DNA from: Epiperipatus broadwayi
Taxonomy: Eukaryota > Onychophora > Udeonychophora > Euonychophora > Peripatidae
Direction of reading: 5' to 3'
NCBI GenBank assembly: GCA_028023455.1
Contig: JAQFVV010000012.1
Location: 16,196,364-16,260,363 of the forward strand
Length of the DNA: 64,000 nt
Each line of letters begins with the position of its first letter. The stretch's first letter is position 1. Positions 35,540 through 45,197 of the stretch are shown here, piece after piece. The notes below the pieces were generated by a model. That model was not told where the DNA came from. It made no database searches and saw only the letters and a list, made by a program, of their open reading frames with translations. The position numbers and the translations under genes are program-made.

Positions 35540-35967
35540 GTTCGTTTAAAGAAATAATTTCATTACGGCTTATGAATACTTCTGGGTGACTAATAAGACA
35601 CTGAAAGGCAGTGCGTGCATGGCGGCTGATTGGGTCGGTCCAATTATGGATCCTGAAGTGTGCTTCATGAATTTTTAATAACGAAGTGGACCAATTTCCT
35701 CTGCAAATGTAGGCAGGGTCGGTTTGATGAATGAAAGAGTCCACATTCCCTGGAGTGAAGTACAGGCGAATCATGGATGACGAAGAGTGGTCGGCAATGT
35801 CATTATTGGGCTGGATTTTCCAGAGCGATCCCCGTATAAAGCATGCACATAAGACCAAGGATGTCCCCAGGGTTGTTTTTACAGCCTGGTTTAAGGACAG
35901 TGAGAACGACGATGGGGTTCGACTGTGCGATTACCTCCATATGAGAAAGAAGCACGAACATATATAA
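35540..35967. other. GC-richer island with open frames on both strands (candidate exon)
   Basis: About 430 bp stand out from the AT-rich background. The plus strand has a 78-codon frame (35731-35967: MDDEEWSAMSLLGWIF, TKDVPRVVFTAWFKDSEND, VRLCDYLHMRKKHEHI), with acceptor-like TGTAG or GGCAG upstream. The minus strand has a 113-codon frame (35858-35517: MIRLYFTPGNVDSFIHQ, DPAYICRGNWSTSLL, then HNWTDPISRHARTAF). Both look protein-like and neither is recognised. It may be a host exon or a decayed element segment. Confidence 0.35.
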
Positions 35968-35989
35968 AATGAAATGGCCTTTATGCATG

Positions 35990-36650
35990 AAACACTTAAT
36001 ATAATATAAATATAATTCTAAAATTAAAGATTATCGAAACATATTTATTGCCCATAAATTATGAAATATTCGGCGTAATGACATGGCTTCACTAAGCAAA
36101 CATGGATAATAATTATACATAAATATAAAAGTGAGATGTTAAGATCCCCCTCCCCCTTACATTATGTTACTTAATATTATTCATTACTTCTTACACATTT
36201 AATAAATCTCAATTTTTGTTAATCAATGCCCTTGTGAAAATATATAAATGATTACAAAATAAGTGGGTGGTGGTAATAGCTAAGATGGGTTTTACATATA
36301 TAATATAATTTAAGAATAAAAGATAGCGCATTATTTAGGAAGGAGAATGTGAAAAACAGATGTCCAATCTGTTTTTCTACAGTAAACATGAAAAATGTAA
36401 TTAGTTTATTTATCTAAAATCGCGAGCACCTGGGCAAGTCAAATAAGACTTGTTTTGATCAAATTATAAATTATTCACCCAGTAAATGATGGGTGGGGAG
36501 ACGAAAATGAATTATATGCTTGCGATTTTAGAATACTATTGGCATTTATTTTAAAATATACATACAAAAATGTAAATGAAAATTGTTTGCCGCTTGGAAA
36601 TAAAAGAAAAGAAAAACATTATATAGGAGGCTTAATATAGATTAGTTATA
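35990..36650. other. AT-rich non-coding stretch
   Basis: Nothing is recognised. Confidence 0.4.
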
Positions 36651-36651
36651 T

Positions 36652-37383
36652 AATATTCATCAAAATATAAAATCACAAACCAATTTTCTTTATAAAACTT
36701 GTTTTTTATTATTATGACTATATGAATTTTAATTTCAAGAGCAACGTTTCGACTATTTACTTCCTTATAGTCTTTTTCAAGCCACTAAAATATACAAAAA
36801 ATAATAAAACAAATAAAATAAAACATTATATAATCATTAAACTCTACATATATTTCAAATCTTCTCAAAATAAAAAATTCTTTTTTAAAAAAAACTTTTT
36901 TCCCTTTAAAGACATAAATTTAATATAAAACATTAGAACATTACCTTCCTCTATTTAAAACAACCTACAATTTAAACTTCTATTTAAAACACTCTGTTTA
37001 AATTATATTTAGATAAAATACCTCAAAACCAGTCCCATCAGAGTGTTTTAAATAGAAGTTTAAATTGTAGGTTGTTTTAAATAGAGGAAGGTAATGTTCT
37101 AATGTTTTATATTAAATTTATGTCTTTAAAGGGAAAAAAGTTTTTTTTAAAAAAGAATTTTTTATTTTGAGAAGATTTGAAATATATGTAGAGTTTAATG
37201 ATTATATAATGTTTTATTTTATTTGTTTTATTATTTTTTGTATATTTTAGTGGCTTGAAAAAGACTATAAGGAAGTAAATAGTCGAAACGTTGCTCTTGA
37301 AATTAAAATTCATATAGTCATAATAATAAAAAACAAGTTTTTTAAAGAAAATTGGTTTGTGATTTTATATTTTGATGAATATT
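36652..37383. repeat. Near-perfect palindrome, 345-bp arms, 42-bp spacer
   Basis: Left arm 36652-36996 and right arm 37039-37383 are reverse complements of equal length. The only mismatch I see is CTTTATAAAAC against CTTTAAAAAAC near the outer ends. A 68-codon frame occurs identically in both arms but is a low-complexity by-product. Reading outward, each arm carries GGCTTGAAAAAGACTAT, a loop, and ATAGTCGAAACGTTGCTC, the same type of 3' hairpin found in the two clear Penelope-derived palindromes. The arms are therefore best explained as two 3' ends of a Penelope-like element joined head to head. The near-identity implies recent formation or gene conversion between the arms. No target duplication was identified. 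Confidence 0.85.
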
Positions 37384-37389
37384 GTTTAT

Positions 37390-38530
37390 ACTGACTATTT
37401 TTAAAAGAAAAAAGAAGTTCAAGATTAAAGGTTATGCTATTAGTTATATAGAGTTATAGAATACATATTTGAAGACATTTAATATAGATGATTTAAAATA
37501 TAAATATTACAGAGAAGGCAGGATTTAGGAATTATAAGCGGTCAAAGTTCTTTTACCTTGATTATTTGGAAGAGCGTTTCACTAGGAATCAGTCCATCGG
37601 TATTATTTCATTAGATCTAGGGTAGCATTATTATTTGAGAGATAGCATTTCATTTTCACTGGAAAATATACATAAAGTTCAGTAGTACGGGATGCAAAGC
37701 TTCGTCCATGGTAACAGCATATTAGAACGGAGGGACAAGGCGAAATTTCCTACTCACGACACATTGAGTGAGAATTAAAACTGGCATGGAATATGTATAA
37801 CAACATAGTTTTTTAATGGTGTCCTCTCCTTGTGGATTCAAATCCAGCAGTATATATACTTTTATTTTGAAGCTGTAACTTAGCAACTACTGCTGGACCT
37901 GAGGCAGTTTAAGCATTTAAGTTTCATTTGGAATAGTTTGACCGGATACTATTATCTAGTAAGATGTTTGAAACAATGCAAGTTTGTTATCAGTTTCTCA
38001 AATGATTGTTTTAAAATAAATCTTATGATTTTAAAACAAGCTAGCATGGACAATTTCCACTAATGGGTTTATTTTATTATTACCAATTCGTAATCTTTTA
38101 CTTTAATCTAAGGGATCTTCCGGGTAATTGTTTTTCGAGAGACTTCTTAACAAGATTGCATCACTTCTGGCTACAAAATTATATATGAAAAAAATAATAA
38201 GTTTCATATATAATACCTTATATATATAATATAACTATTAATTTATTCGCAATCTCCTACACTGAAATATATATATATTTATTATTTACGCCCGTATATA
38301 CACGAGATTATTAAATAAAATATTTTTAAATTAAAATACATACGTTTACATTATTTTATGTTATAATACTGAGCAAAGAAATATATATATTATTAGCTAT
38401 GTATATACGTGCATAAAGGTGAGTTTGAATACAGTTAGATGGTAGGAGATTGGATGTGGGCTGTGAAGCAGGATCTGAGCATCAGATCATCTGCTTCAAT
38501 ATAAACATGGAGATTCAAATATTTGATACA
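37390..38530. other. AT-rich non-coding stretch
   Basis: GGATTCAAATCC near 37836 is a B-box look-alike with no A box in place. No gene is recognised. Confidence 0.4.
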
Positions 38531-38552
38531 ACTAGTTCACTTGATACAAGTT

Positions 38553-38653
38553 TGTTTTTTTTCTCATGTGTCATAGCATCGGCCAGGAAGCGAACCCGCT
38601 AACCCGGGACAAGGCAGTTGTGCTGACCTCTCAACCACCAATGCTTGATGACA
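38553..38653 (-). mobile_element. tRNA-derived SINE, copy A, with 15-bp target duplication
   Basis: The perfect direct repeat CACTTGATACAAGTT flanks the insertion at 38538-38552 and 38654-38668. On the minus strand a tRNA-like head (38644-38576) has the A box TGGTTGAGAGG and the B box GGTTCGCTTCC, then a short tail GCTATGACACATGAG and a poly-A run. The head is a few bases shorter than copy B, with deletions in the anticodon region. The poly-A tail and 15-bp duplication show mobilisation by a LINE-type machinery. A short partial duplication (GTTGTTCATAAA, GCGCATAATAGAAGA) follows on the right. Confidence 0.8.
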
Positions 38654-38699
38654 CACTTGATACAAGTTGTTCATAAATGTACGCATAATAGAAGAGTAT

Positions 38700-39210
38700 T
38701 TGATACAACTAGTTCATTCGCTGAAAGTTGTTCATAAAAATGTGCGCATAATAGAAGAAGATGATTTTGGGTTCTGGCCTGATAAATGGCTGCAATATAG
38801 TGAAGTTGAAACAAAAAATACATTAATAAAAACCATAAAAAAAAACTTGAAAAGATTTTTGATATTTAAAAGAAAAACTTTTTAAAAAGCTATTGCTCAA
38901 CAGATTGTTTAGATTTATCTGAGCCAATATGAGACATTCACATTAAGCTTCTTTCAAAAATAAAAATATATAATTCAATTAATAATCTTTCGAAGACTTC
39001 TTTATCAAGCAATTAAAATTTTTGTTCTTAACAATCTGTTTTTTTTTTTTTTTAAAGTTATAAAATCAGCATCTTTCAAATAAATTGCTAAAGTTTTTAA
39101 TTGTATCACTTTTTTATTTTTTTGATATTATCTTTGCTCATTTATTTTCCTGTAAGATATTTGTAAATTTATCAGAGAATATTATTAGATCATTAATTAT
39201 GATTGATAGG
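38700..39210. other. AT-rich non-coding stretch
   Basis: No element is recognised. A 72-codon plus-strand frame (38667-38885) is lysine-rich and partly comes from the local duplication, so it is not called. Confidence 0.4.
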
Positions 39211-39214
39211 AAAA

Positions 39215-39730
39215 TGCTATGTCTAGCTGAACTAAGAGGGCATTTCCCATGAGAACAAATCACTACTACACAGTTAATATTTAGATTATTAAATGAACAA
39301 TCCTTAATAGCATTTTAACTATTTACATACATATGATTATTTTACATAAGGCTCAAAGGCATATATAAATAATAATGTAGATCAATACGATCTGTAAGAA
39401 TCCTAGCTGACTGTTCCCACATTCAGAGGACAGCTCTCCGCACTTGAAATCACTATGCCATGGGAGACGATTTGCTCCAATATATGTCAGTTCACACAAG
39501 TGAAGCTCCAAAAATCAAGTGTAGTCTTCTTCATCAAATTCATACTGAGGCCTTCATTGTTTTAATTCTTGCAATTGATTGGCTAATACTCCCTCCCGTC
39601 TGTCCACTCAGGTGATTCTTTATTTTAATCCCCATACAAGGGTTTACATCGTTATCTTTCTGAATTTAATTAATGAGTTATTTTTATAGTTTGTCCTTTA
39701 TCTTATGAAGAAAATTTCATTAATAATGTA
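39215..39730 (-). repeat. Ty3/gypsy element 3' LTR
   Basis: The segment matches 57357-57900 over its whole length in direct orientation, with many scattered substitutions. Both copies end in the same GCTAGACATAGCA on the minus strand, where CA is the usual LTR terminus. It lies downstream of the integrase remnant on the minus strand, as a 3' LTR should. It lacks a 28-nt stretch present in the 5' copy. No matching target duplication was found at the outer ends. Confidence 0.7.
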
Positions 39731-40375
39731 TTCTACTCTCATTAATTAGACTAGTATTAATTTTAAAAAAAAAATAATTTTTTTCTAATCTTAAAAATTA
39801 TAAGACTTTTACTTACTATTTTAAAAGAATCAGTTTTTTTTTAAAAAATCTTTAATTTATTAAACTTATTACTTTTCTCTCTCTAAGTTTATAGCTATTG
39901 CACCGTCTACAAGTAGATGGTCCAAATATATTGACATTTGAAAATATTTAAGAGCTAAAAAAAAAGTAAATTAAAGATCTTTTAAATTAACGCAATTTTA
40001 ATTTTTTTTTAAATGTACAATGAAAGTTGATTTTTGTTGTTTCAAGTTATTTATCTGTAATTTAATTAAAGTTAAAAATTGGAAAGAATAAAAAAAAAAA
40101 GACATGCTGATTACTAATCCAGATAAACAAAAAGAATTCCAAAAGTATAGAGATTACGATCAAGAAAACCTTTAGGATATTGATTAAAGATGGGAGAAAT
40201 GATTTACTAAAAAAAAAGAACTTTGTTACAGAAAGTTAAAAATAAATGTATAAGATTATAAACCTAAGCCTCATGATAATAATAACATGCGTAGAAGTTT
40301 CAAAACTGGATCGAGGTATAAAAAAAAGAGGACAACTTTGATCTGGGTCTTTTCATTTATCTTCTGGTTATGTGT
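39731..40375. other. AT-rich stretch inside the gypsy locus
   Basis: No coding remnant is recognised. This lies between the 3' LTR and the exon-like segment at 40382. Confidence 0.4.
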
Positions 40376-40381
40376 TTTTAG

Positions 40382-40645
40382 AGTTGGGAGATTTCTGCGA
40401 AGGGTGACCTGTGCAGTGAAATGCATCTGCACAGGGACACTACTCACTGGCTGAACGAAGCCGTCACGCATGAATGGAAACGAATCCTTGTGAGCACAGT
40501 CTTTTGCAATAAAAGACCATCACAAACGAGCTTCTTGCTCCAGCTATGGAATGAGCCAGAATCTAGCAGAACTCAATTAAATGTCAAAAAGCATGGGTTC
40601 CCAAAGGAAGACGTGTATATTATAAGAACTGATACAAGCTTACCA
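40382..40645 (+). CDS. Candidate internal exon, 88 codons, phase 0 at both ends; product unrecognised
   Basis: A pyrimidine-rich tract and acceptor (TTATGTGTTTTTAG) precede a 264-bp segment with raised GC, which ends at a consensus donor (CTTACCA|GTAAGTT). One frame is open for exactly 88 codons from first to last base: SWEISAKGDLCSEMHLH, WLNEAVTHEWKRILVS, FLLQLWNEPESSRTQLNV, KKHGFPKEDVYIIRTDTSLP. I do not recognise the protein. The segment lies antisense between the gypsy integrase remnant and the 3' LTR. It could be a host exon whose intron received the element, sequence carried by the element, or a later insertion. The combination of acceptor, symmetric open frame and GTAAGT donor is unlikely by chance in DNA this AT-rich. 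Confidence 0.45.
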
Positions 40646-40659
40646 GTAAGTTAAGATTA

Positions 40660-41450
40660 TTTACTCCTGATTTGTGACTTTAATTATTGGCCAATTAATG
40701 TTAACCATGAATGATCATAGTGCCTAATTTTCAGTGTTTAAAAAAACTAGCTAGAAGAATTTAAAGGGAACAAGAACTTTCATCTGATTAATAATATTTG
40801 GATTAGTATATTTTTCTTTTCCAATTTTTTCTTTATTAATTCTTGCATAAATATTTTAAATAGATTTTAATAAAATATTTAGTATTAATTCAGTGCTCTC
40901 TTTATACGTTCTTAATTTGAATATTTAATGTTGCGAATGTTAATTAACTAATATTTAATTAAAGAAATTACCTTTGCCATTCTATTTAATAGTTATTGAC
41001 TAAACTCTGGGAATAATATTCTCTAAAAAAATAAACTTATAGGAAATCACAACACCGAGCTTTTAGTTATTTGCGTCAAAATTATGGAATGCGAGGAAGT
41101 TAGGAGTCTATTGATTATGGTGTCCTCTTACAAATTAAAACTAACTTCATCGGCAATTCCGGTCACAATAATTAGTAGGCCAGTTAATCAGAAAATATAG
41201 CTACGTTTTTTGGAAATAGGAACAAGATATTTCTTTCTCCATAGCTTGCTTGATTAACTTTCACTTTATAATGTGTAAAAGAAGGCCTAGCAGAATCAAG
41301 CAAAATGTGAAAAATGCATGTGCATTTAAACAAACACATCATTACTTCCCCCAAGTTCAGAGATCAGGTTTTAATCTCAGAACTCAGTACATAGTCATTA
41401 AGATATATGGACAATTTTATTTTCCTTTTAGAATGCGTTTTTAGATTATG
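40660..41450. other. AT-rich stretch inside the gypsy locus
   Basis: No coding remnant is recognised between the exon-like segment and the integrase tail. Confidence 0.4.
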
Positions 41451-41489
41451 TTCTGCCTCACTTGATGTGTTCTCTCTTAATAACTAGTA

Positions 41490-42770
41490 GTCAGTGTCCA
41501 TTGTGTTGAATAAGTCGGATATTATCTCCTTGCTCTCATCTTTAAGTAGCTGGTTTATAGGCTTGCAAAGTATTTCTCCATTTTTCATTCAAACTGTAAC
41601 TGTTTTGATAGATGACGAATAACTTCCCCCTACTACCAAAACTTGTCCATATTATTTTTTACACACATTTTTTCTCTTGGTTCAAATTATACTGGCTTGA
41701 TATTTATTTTGACTGGCACAATGTTTGATAATTTTTTTTTCTTATGTGTCATATGCCATAGCATCAGCCGGGAAGCGAACCCACATCCCGGGACAACTGC
41801 TTGTAAAGCAGCTGTCGCTGACCTCTCGACCACCAATGCATGTTTGATAATTTTGTGCGCAACTTTCTACCTAAATACATTTCAGCCGGTGATTCCCCAG
41901 ATTTGGCACTAAGGGTCGCATGTTGATGGAAGAATAAAGTCAGCACTGCTTCGTGTATTTTAATTTTCCCAAATTTGTTAATGGAAGACTTTAGAGTATG
42001 TGCAGCTTTCTTGGCTAGTCCATTGGATTGAGGGTGGTAGGGTGGGTGCATGCATCGCTTCTTCGAACTTTTCTGAAGTAAAGCCAGTTCCATGATCTGA
42101 AACAAGTATTTCTGAAAAATCGTGATGAGCAAAAATTTCATATAATTTGTTAAGTGTATTGTCGGTGTTGGTGTTATTGACTATTTTGTATTCGGTCTAT
42201 GTTGAAAATGTGTTGGACTACCAAAAACAAATGATTCTCAAATGGGCTGCAAAGGGTTGATGTGTATGCGTTGCCATGGCCTTTCAGCATTAGGCCAGTG
42301 TTCAAACTTAGCCGTAGGCACTTTAGCACATGTTTGACAGTTTTTGCATTTTTAAAATATTTTTCAATGTCATTATTAATATTAGACTATCAGACATACT
42401 ACAAACTAATGTTTTTGCCCTAATGATGCCTTGATGGCCCTCATGCAACAATTTAAGAATTTGGTTCCTACCCTTTAGCTGAATTAGCACTCGATTACCC
42501 CTCAGAATATATCCCTTTCACACAGAAAACTGCTCATGGACATTCCATAATTCTTTAGGAAGAAAACTAGGTTATTGATTCAGTCATCCTGCGCTGATCT
42601 GCTTTACCATCTATTGTCTTCAGATGTCCATGCAGCCACTATTGTACCGTTGAGGGTTTGACTCTTCAAGGCATCGATACAATTAATTTCAATTTCTTTT
42701 TTATATATTTCAGTCTGATCAGACATATGCGATAGAGCATCAGCATGCTCTATTTGTTTGCCTTTTTGGT
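41490..42770 (-). pseudogene. Ty3/gypsy RNase H end and integrase (3' half of pol)
   Basis: From 42770 downward the minus strand encodes the end of RNase H (KGKQIEHADALSHMSDQ), then a degraded integrase. The zinc-binding part has LLHEGHQGI and two cysteines near 42340. The catalytic core is largely out of frame but its C-terminal end is clear near 42060-41860: HPQSNGLAKKAAHTL, FFHQHATLSAKSGESPAEMY and LGRKLRTKLSN. After a SINE insertion the reading continues into the C-terminal integrase domain near 41720-41500. Several stops and frameshifts make it non-functional. This is the continuation of the pol remnant at 54846-57350; the block 42768-54846 separates the two halves of RNase H. Confidence 0.85.
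41736..41839 (-). mobile_element. tRNA-derived SINE, copy B, with 15-bp target duplication, inside integrase
   Basis: The perfect direct repeat ATGTTTGATAATTTT flanks the insertion at 41721-41735 and 41840-41854. On the minus strand, 41839-41761 folds as a complete tRNA cloverleaf. The acceptor stem GCATTGG/CTGATGC pairs with G-U wobbles, the D stem is GTCG/CGAC, and the anticodon stem GCTGC/GCAGT holds loop TTTACAA (anticodon TAC, valine). The variable loop is long (about 11 nt), and the T arm contains B box GGTTCGCTTCC. A short tail ATGGCATATGACACATAAG and poly-A follow. The A box is TGGTCGAGAGG. Insertion is into the gypsy integrase after the RTKLSN codons, so the SINE postdates the gypsy element. 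Confidence 0.88.
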
Positions 42771-42950
42771 AGTTGTAACTTATGCCCCATGTGGCCACAC
42801 AAGGTGCTGTTTCTGGGTCAACCACAGAAGGTCAAAGGCAGCAGTGCAAGTTCTAGCCGTTAGATGATGCTGTTCACCATGCGTAAGAGCAAGAACCTTA
42901 TGCCAATTAGCTGCCAGCACTACTGCCTGCTTGGTAGCGCTGATAGCCGC

Positions 42951-44275
42951 ATTTTTAAAAGTTTATCAGTTATTTTCATATTAATTTCATTCAAATCTGA
43001 ATCATGATCAATATCTACTAATACTTGAAACCTAATTGCAAGTTCTAATTTAAATTCATTAGAATGTTTCTGAAGATTAGGAATATCAACTGTAAATATT
43101 GTTTTTTTTTAATAATATTTGTCTCTCTAGTTTTGCATTAATACGCATTTCACATCTTATTAATCAAGATCACTTCCTCTGATAAATTTATTAAGAACCT
43201 TACAATCTTGAAATATGTATTTTCTGTTAGTCAAAATATAATTCAATTCTGCTGTACCTTCATTTGGATGCTTCCATGTCCATTTCCTTTTACAATTTTT
43301 CTCAAAATAAGAATTCATAATATGAAGTTTTCATTTTTCTGCAAACTCTACAACTCTATGTCCTCTCTCATTTCTATTACCATAACCAAAATTACCTACA
43401 GCACTTTCATCTTTCATTTGTTTACCAATTCTAGCATTATAAGTCTCCCATAACAATTTTAAAATGTTGTTTACTCTGATCAAAAGCCTTTTGTACATCC
43501 ATATAAAAATATTCTACTATGATAACTTGTTGGGGCATAAATCGGAATTATCTGCATTTGATATCTGCTATTAAGTTGTATAACTAATCTTGCTACTGTC
43601 CAATACACCATCAATCTCCACAATGTTGTTCTTCCACTTTTTACTTATAATGAATCCTACTCCACTTTTATTTCCTATATTTGTGCCTTTATAGGAGAGT
43701 ACATGTTCACTTTTTAAATCAATTATCTCTTCACCTTTTCTTCTAACTTCATAAAGTCCAATAATGTCTCATTTAATATAAGACAGTTTTTCTTCTAACT
43801 CTTACAACCTTCCTTCACAATCTGCAGTTGTAAATATCTAAATAAAAAAAGTCGTCATCAAATGGCAGCCTGGGTCGGCAATCAGGGAATTCTTAGCATC
43901 CTCTGCCTTTGGCCACCAACTGCTGCCTTGGGCGGGACTTTACAATCTCCTGGAAATAAAAGCCATGATTTATTTTTGTCTGTCATAATTGTATATAGTG
44001 GAAAAATATTTATCATTTACACAAATATTCATTCTGCCTTATCAGGCAACTGAGAAGAATGACCATGGTGTTTCTTGATCTTAAACTCAGAGGTAAAAAT
44101 CCAATAAACTCACCAAGCTGGCTAATGCGTGTTGGTGAGCAGCCCATCCATGTTCATATACTATATGAATAATCACATAGTAATATTAGCAGCAATGACA
44201 AGAACGTATGGAGTGAATATTAGGAATTTGCCCTGCTCGGTTCCTTTAAGGCCTCCAAGAGGAATCAAAGGGTCT
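42951..44275 (-). mobile_element. Truncated RTE copy (5' part only)
   Basis: The segment matches the 5' region and first third of the intact RTE (corresponding to about 18793-20138), with many substitutions, small deletions and stops. Conserved words include CTGAAGATTAGGAATATCAA and CAAATGGCAGCCTGGGT. Only the endonuclease portion is represented. LINE copies usually lose their 5' end, but here the 3' two thirds are missing and the break at 42951 abuts the 180-bp terminal repeat of the composite block. This implies a later deletion or rearrangement. Confidence 0.85.
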
Positions 44276-44620
44276 CCTTTCAATTAATAGCAAACTCCTT
44301 TCTGCAGCCAAAACAAGATAAAAGGAATTATTCTTATACTGCACTTTTAGGATCATAAGTAAATAATGTTTGCATATATAAAAAAAATTGATAGAATTTT
44401 TTAGTCTGATAAATACAAAATACATTAGATCTAAGGAACTATAAAGGTAAATGCTACTTTATAGTTAATACTGATTGATAATTTGTAACTGAGCTAAATG
44501 TCATTTCTATGAGATGTCTATGAAAATTTTTGTAAAGTTGAACTGAGTCTCGAAAAAGCAAAATTAACAGTCTCAAGTTGAAACCAAAAATACAATGTCA
44601 TTTTTATTATATGTCTAGTT

Positions 44621-45175
44621 GAAATAGTTGCAGCATTACTTCATTAGCATTTGAAATCAATAAATATACATGTATGTGCTTTGCGCACAGATAATGAAGC
44701 TATTTAAAATTAAATGTTGCTGCTGAGCACACTTTCGAGATATTTCATAATCCATGGCTACTGAAATTTATTTGAGAACGGTGTTAATGCAAATTTGTGT
44801 GAAGATGCTACCTAGATCATTTTCAAGACAGAGAAAAGCAGGCCTTTCTTCTATTGATTGCAGCAGGGTCACCCACTATGTTGTAAGCCTGAAAGAATTG
44901 ACATTAAATGCAAAGTCAGGGAGGCTTTCTACATAGTGGGTGATCCTGCTGCAATCAATAGAAGAGAGGCCTGCTTTTCTCTTATCTTGAAAATGGTCTA
45001 TGTAGCATCTTCACACAAATTTGCATAAATTTGCATTAACACTATTATAGTTCTCAAATAAATTCCAGTAGCCATGAATACGGGACTATGAAATATCCCG
45101 AAAGTGCGTTCGGCAGCAACATTTAATTTTAAATAGCTTCATTATCTGTGCGCAAAGCACATATATATATATTTA
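44621..45175. mobile_element. Penelope-derived palindrome inserted in the left arm
   Basis: A direct repeat TATGTCTAGT lies at 44611-44620 and 45176-45185, while the right arm has a single TATATGTCTAGTAAAA (empty site). The insert is mostly a hairpin with arms about 44670-44880 and 44925-45163, sharing GTGCTTTGCGCACAGATAAT and the rest in reverse complement. On the plus strand the right arm encodes KVREAFYIVGDPAAINR, the C-terminal end of a Penelope-type GIY-YIG nuclease, so each arm is a Penelope 3' end pointing outward. Near each outer end, ATGAATACGGGA, a loop and TCCCGAAAGTGC form the 3' hairpin motif. Confidence 0.7.
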
Positions 45176-45197
45176 TATGTCTAGTGAAAAAAAAGTA

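Noticed and set aside
36722-37313. Identical 68-codon frames in both arms of the 36.6-37.4 kb palindrome
   Set aside because: They are translations of AT-rich sequence and match only because the arms are copies; composition is not protein-like.
37830-37845. GGATTCAAATCC as the B box of another SINE
   Set aside because: No A box at the right distance, no poly-A tail and no target duplication were found.
41761-41839. A functional tRNA-Val gene
   Set aside because: It has a poly-A tail, a 15-bp target duplication, a long variable loop and a B box with C in place of the conserved A, and a second retroposed copy exists nearby. It is a SINE head.
44754-44936. 60-codon plus-strand frame in the palindrome at 44.6-45.2 kb
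   Set aside because: It starts in the antisense arm; the meaningful reading is the short GIY-YIG tail KVREAFYIVGDPAAINR in another frame of the right arm.
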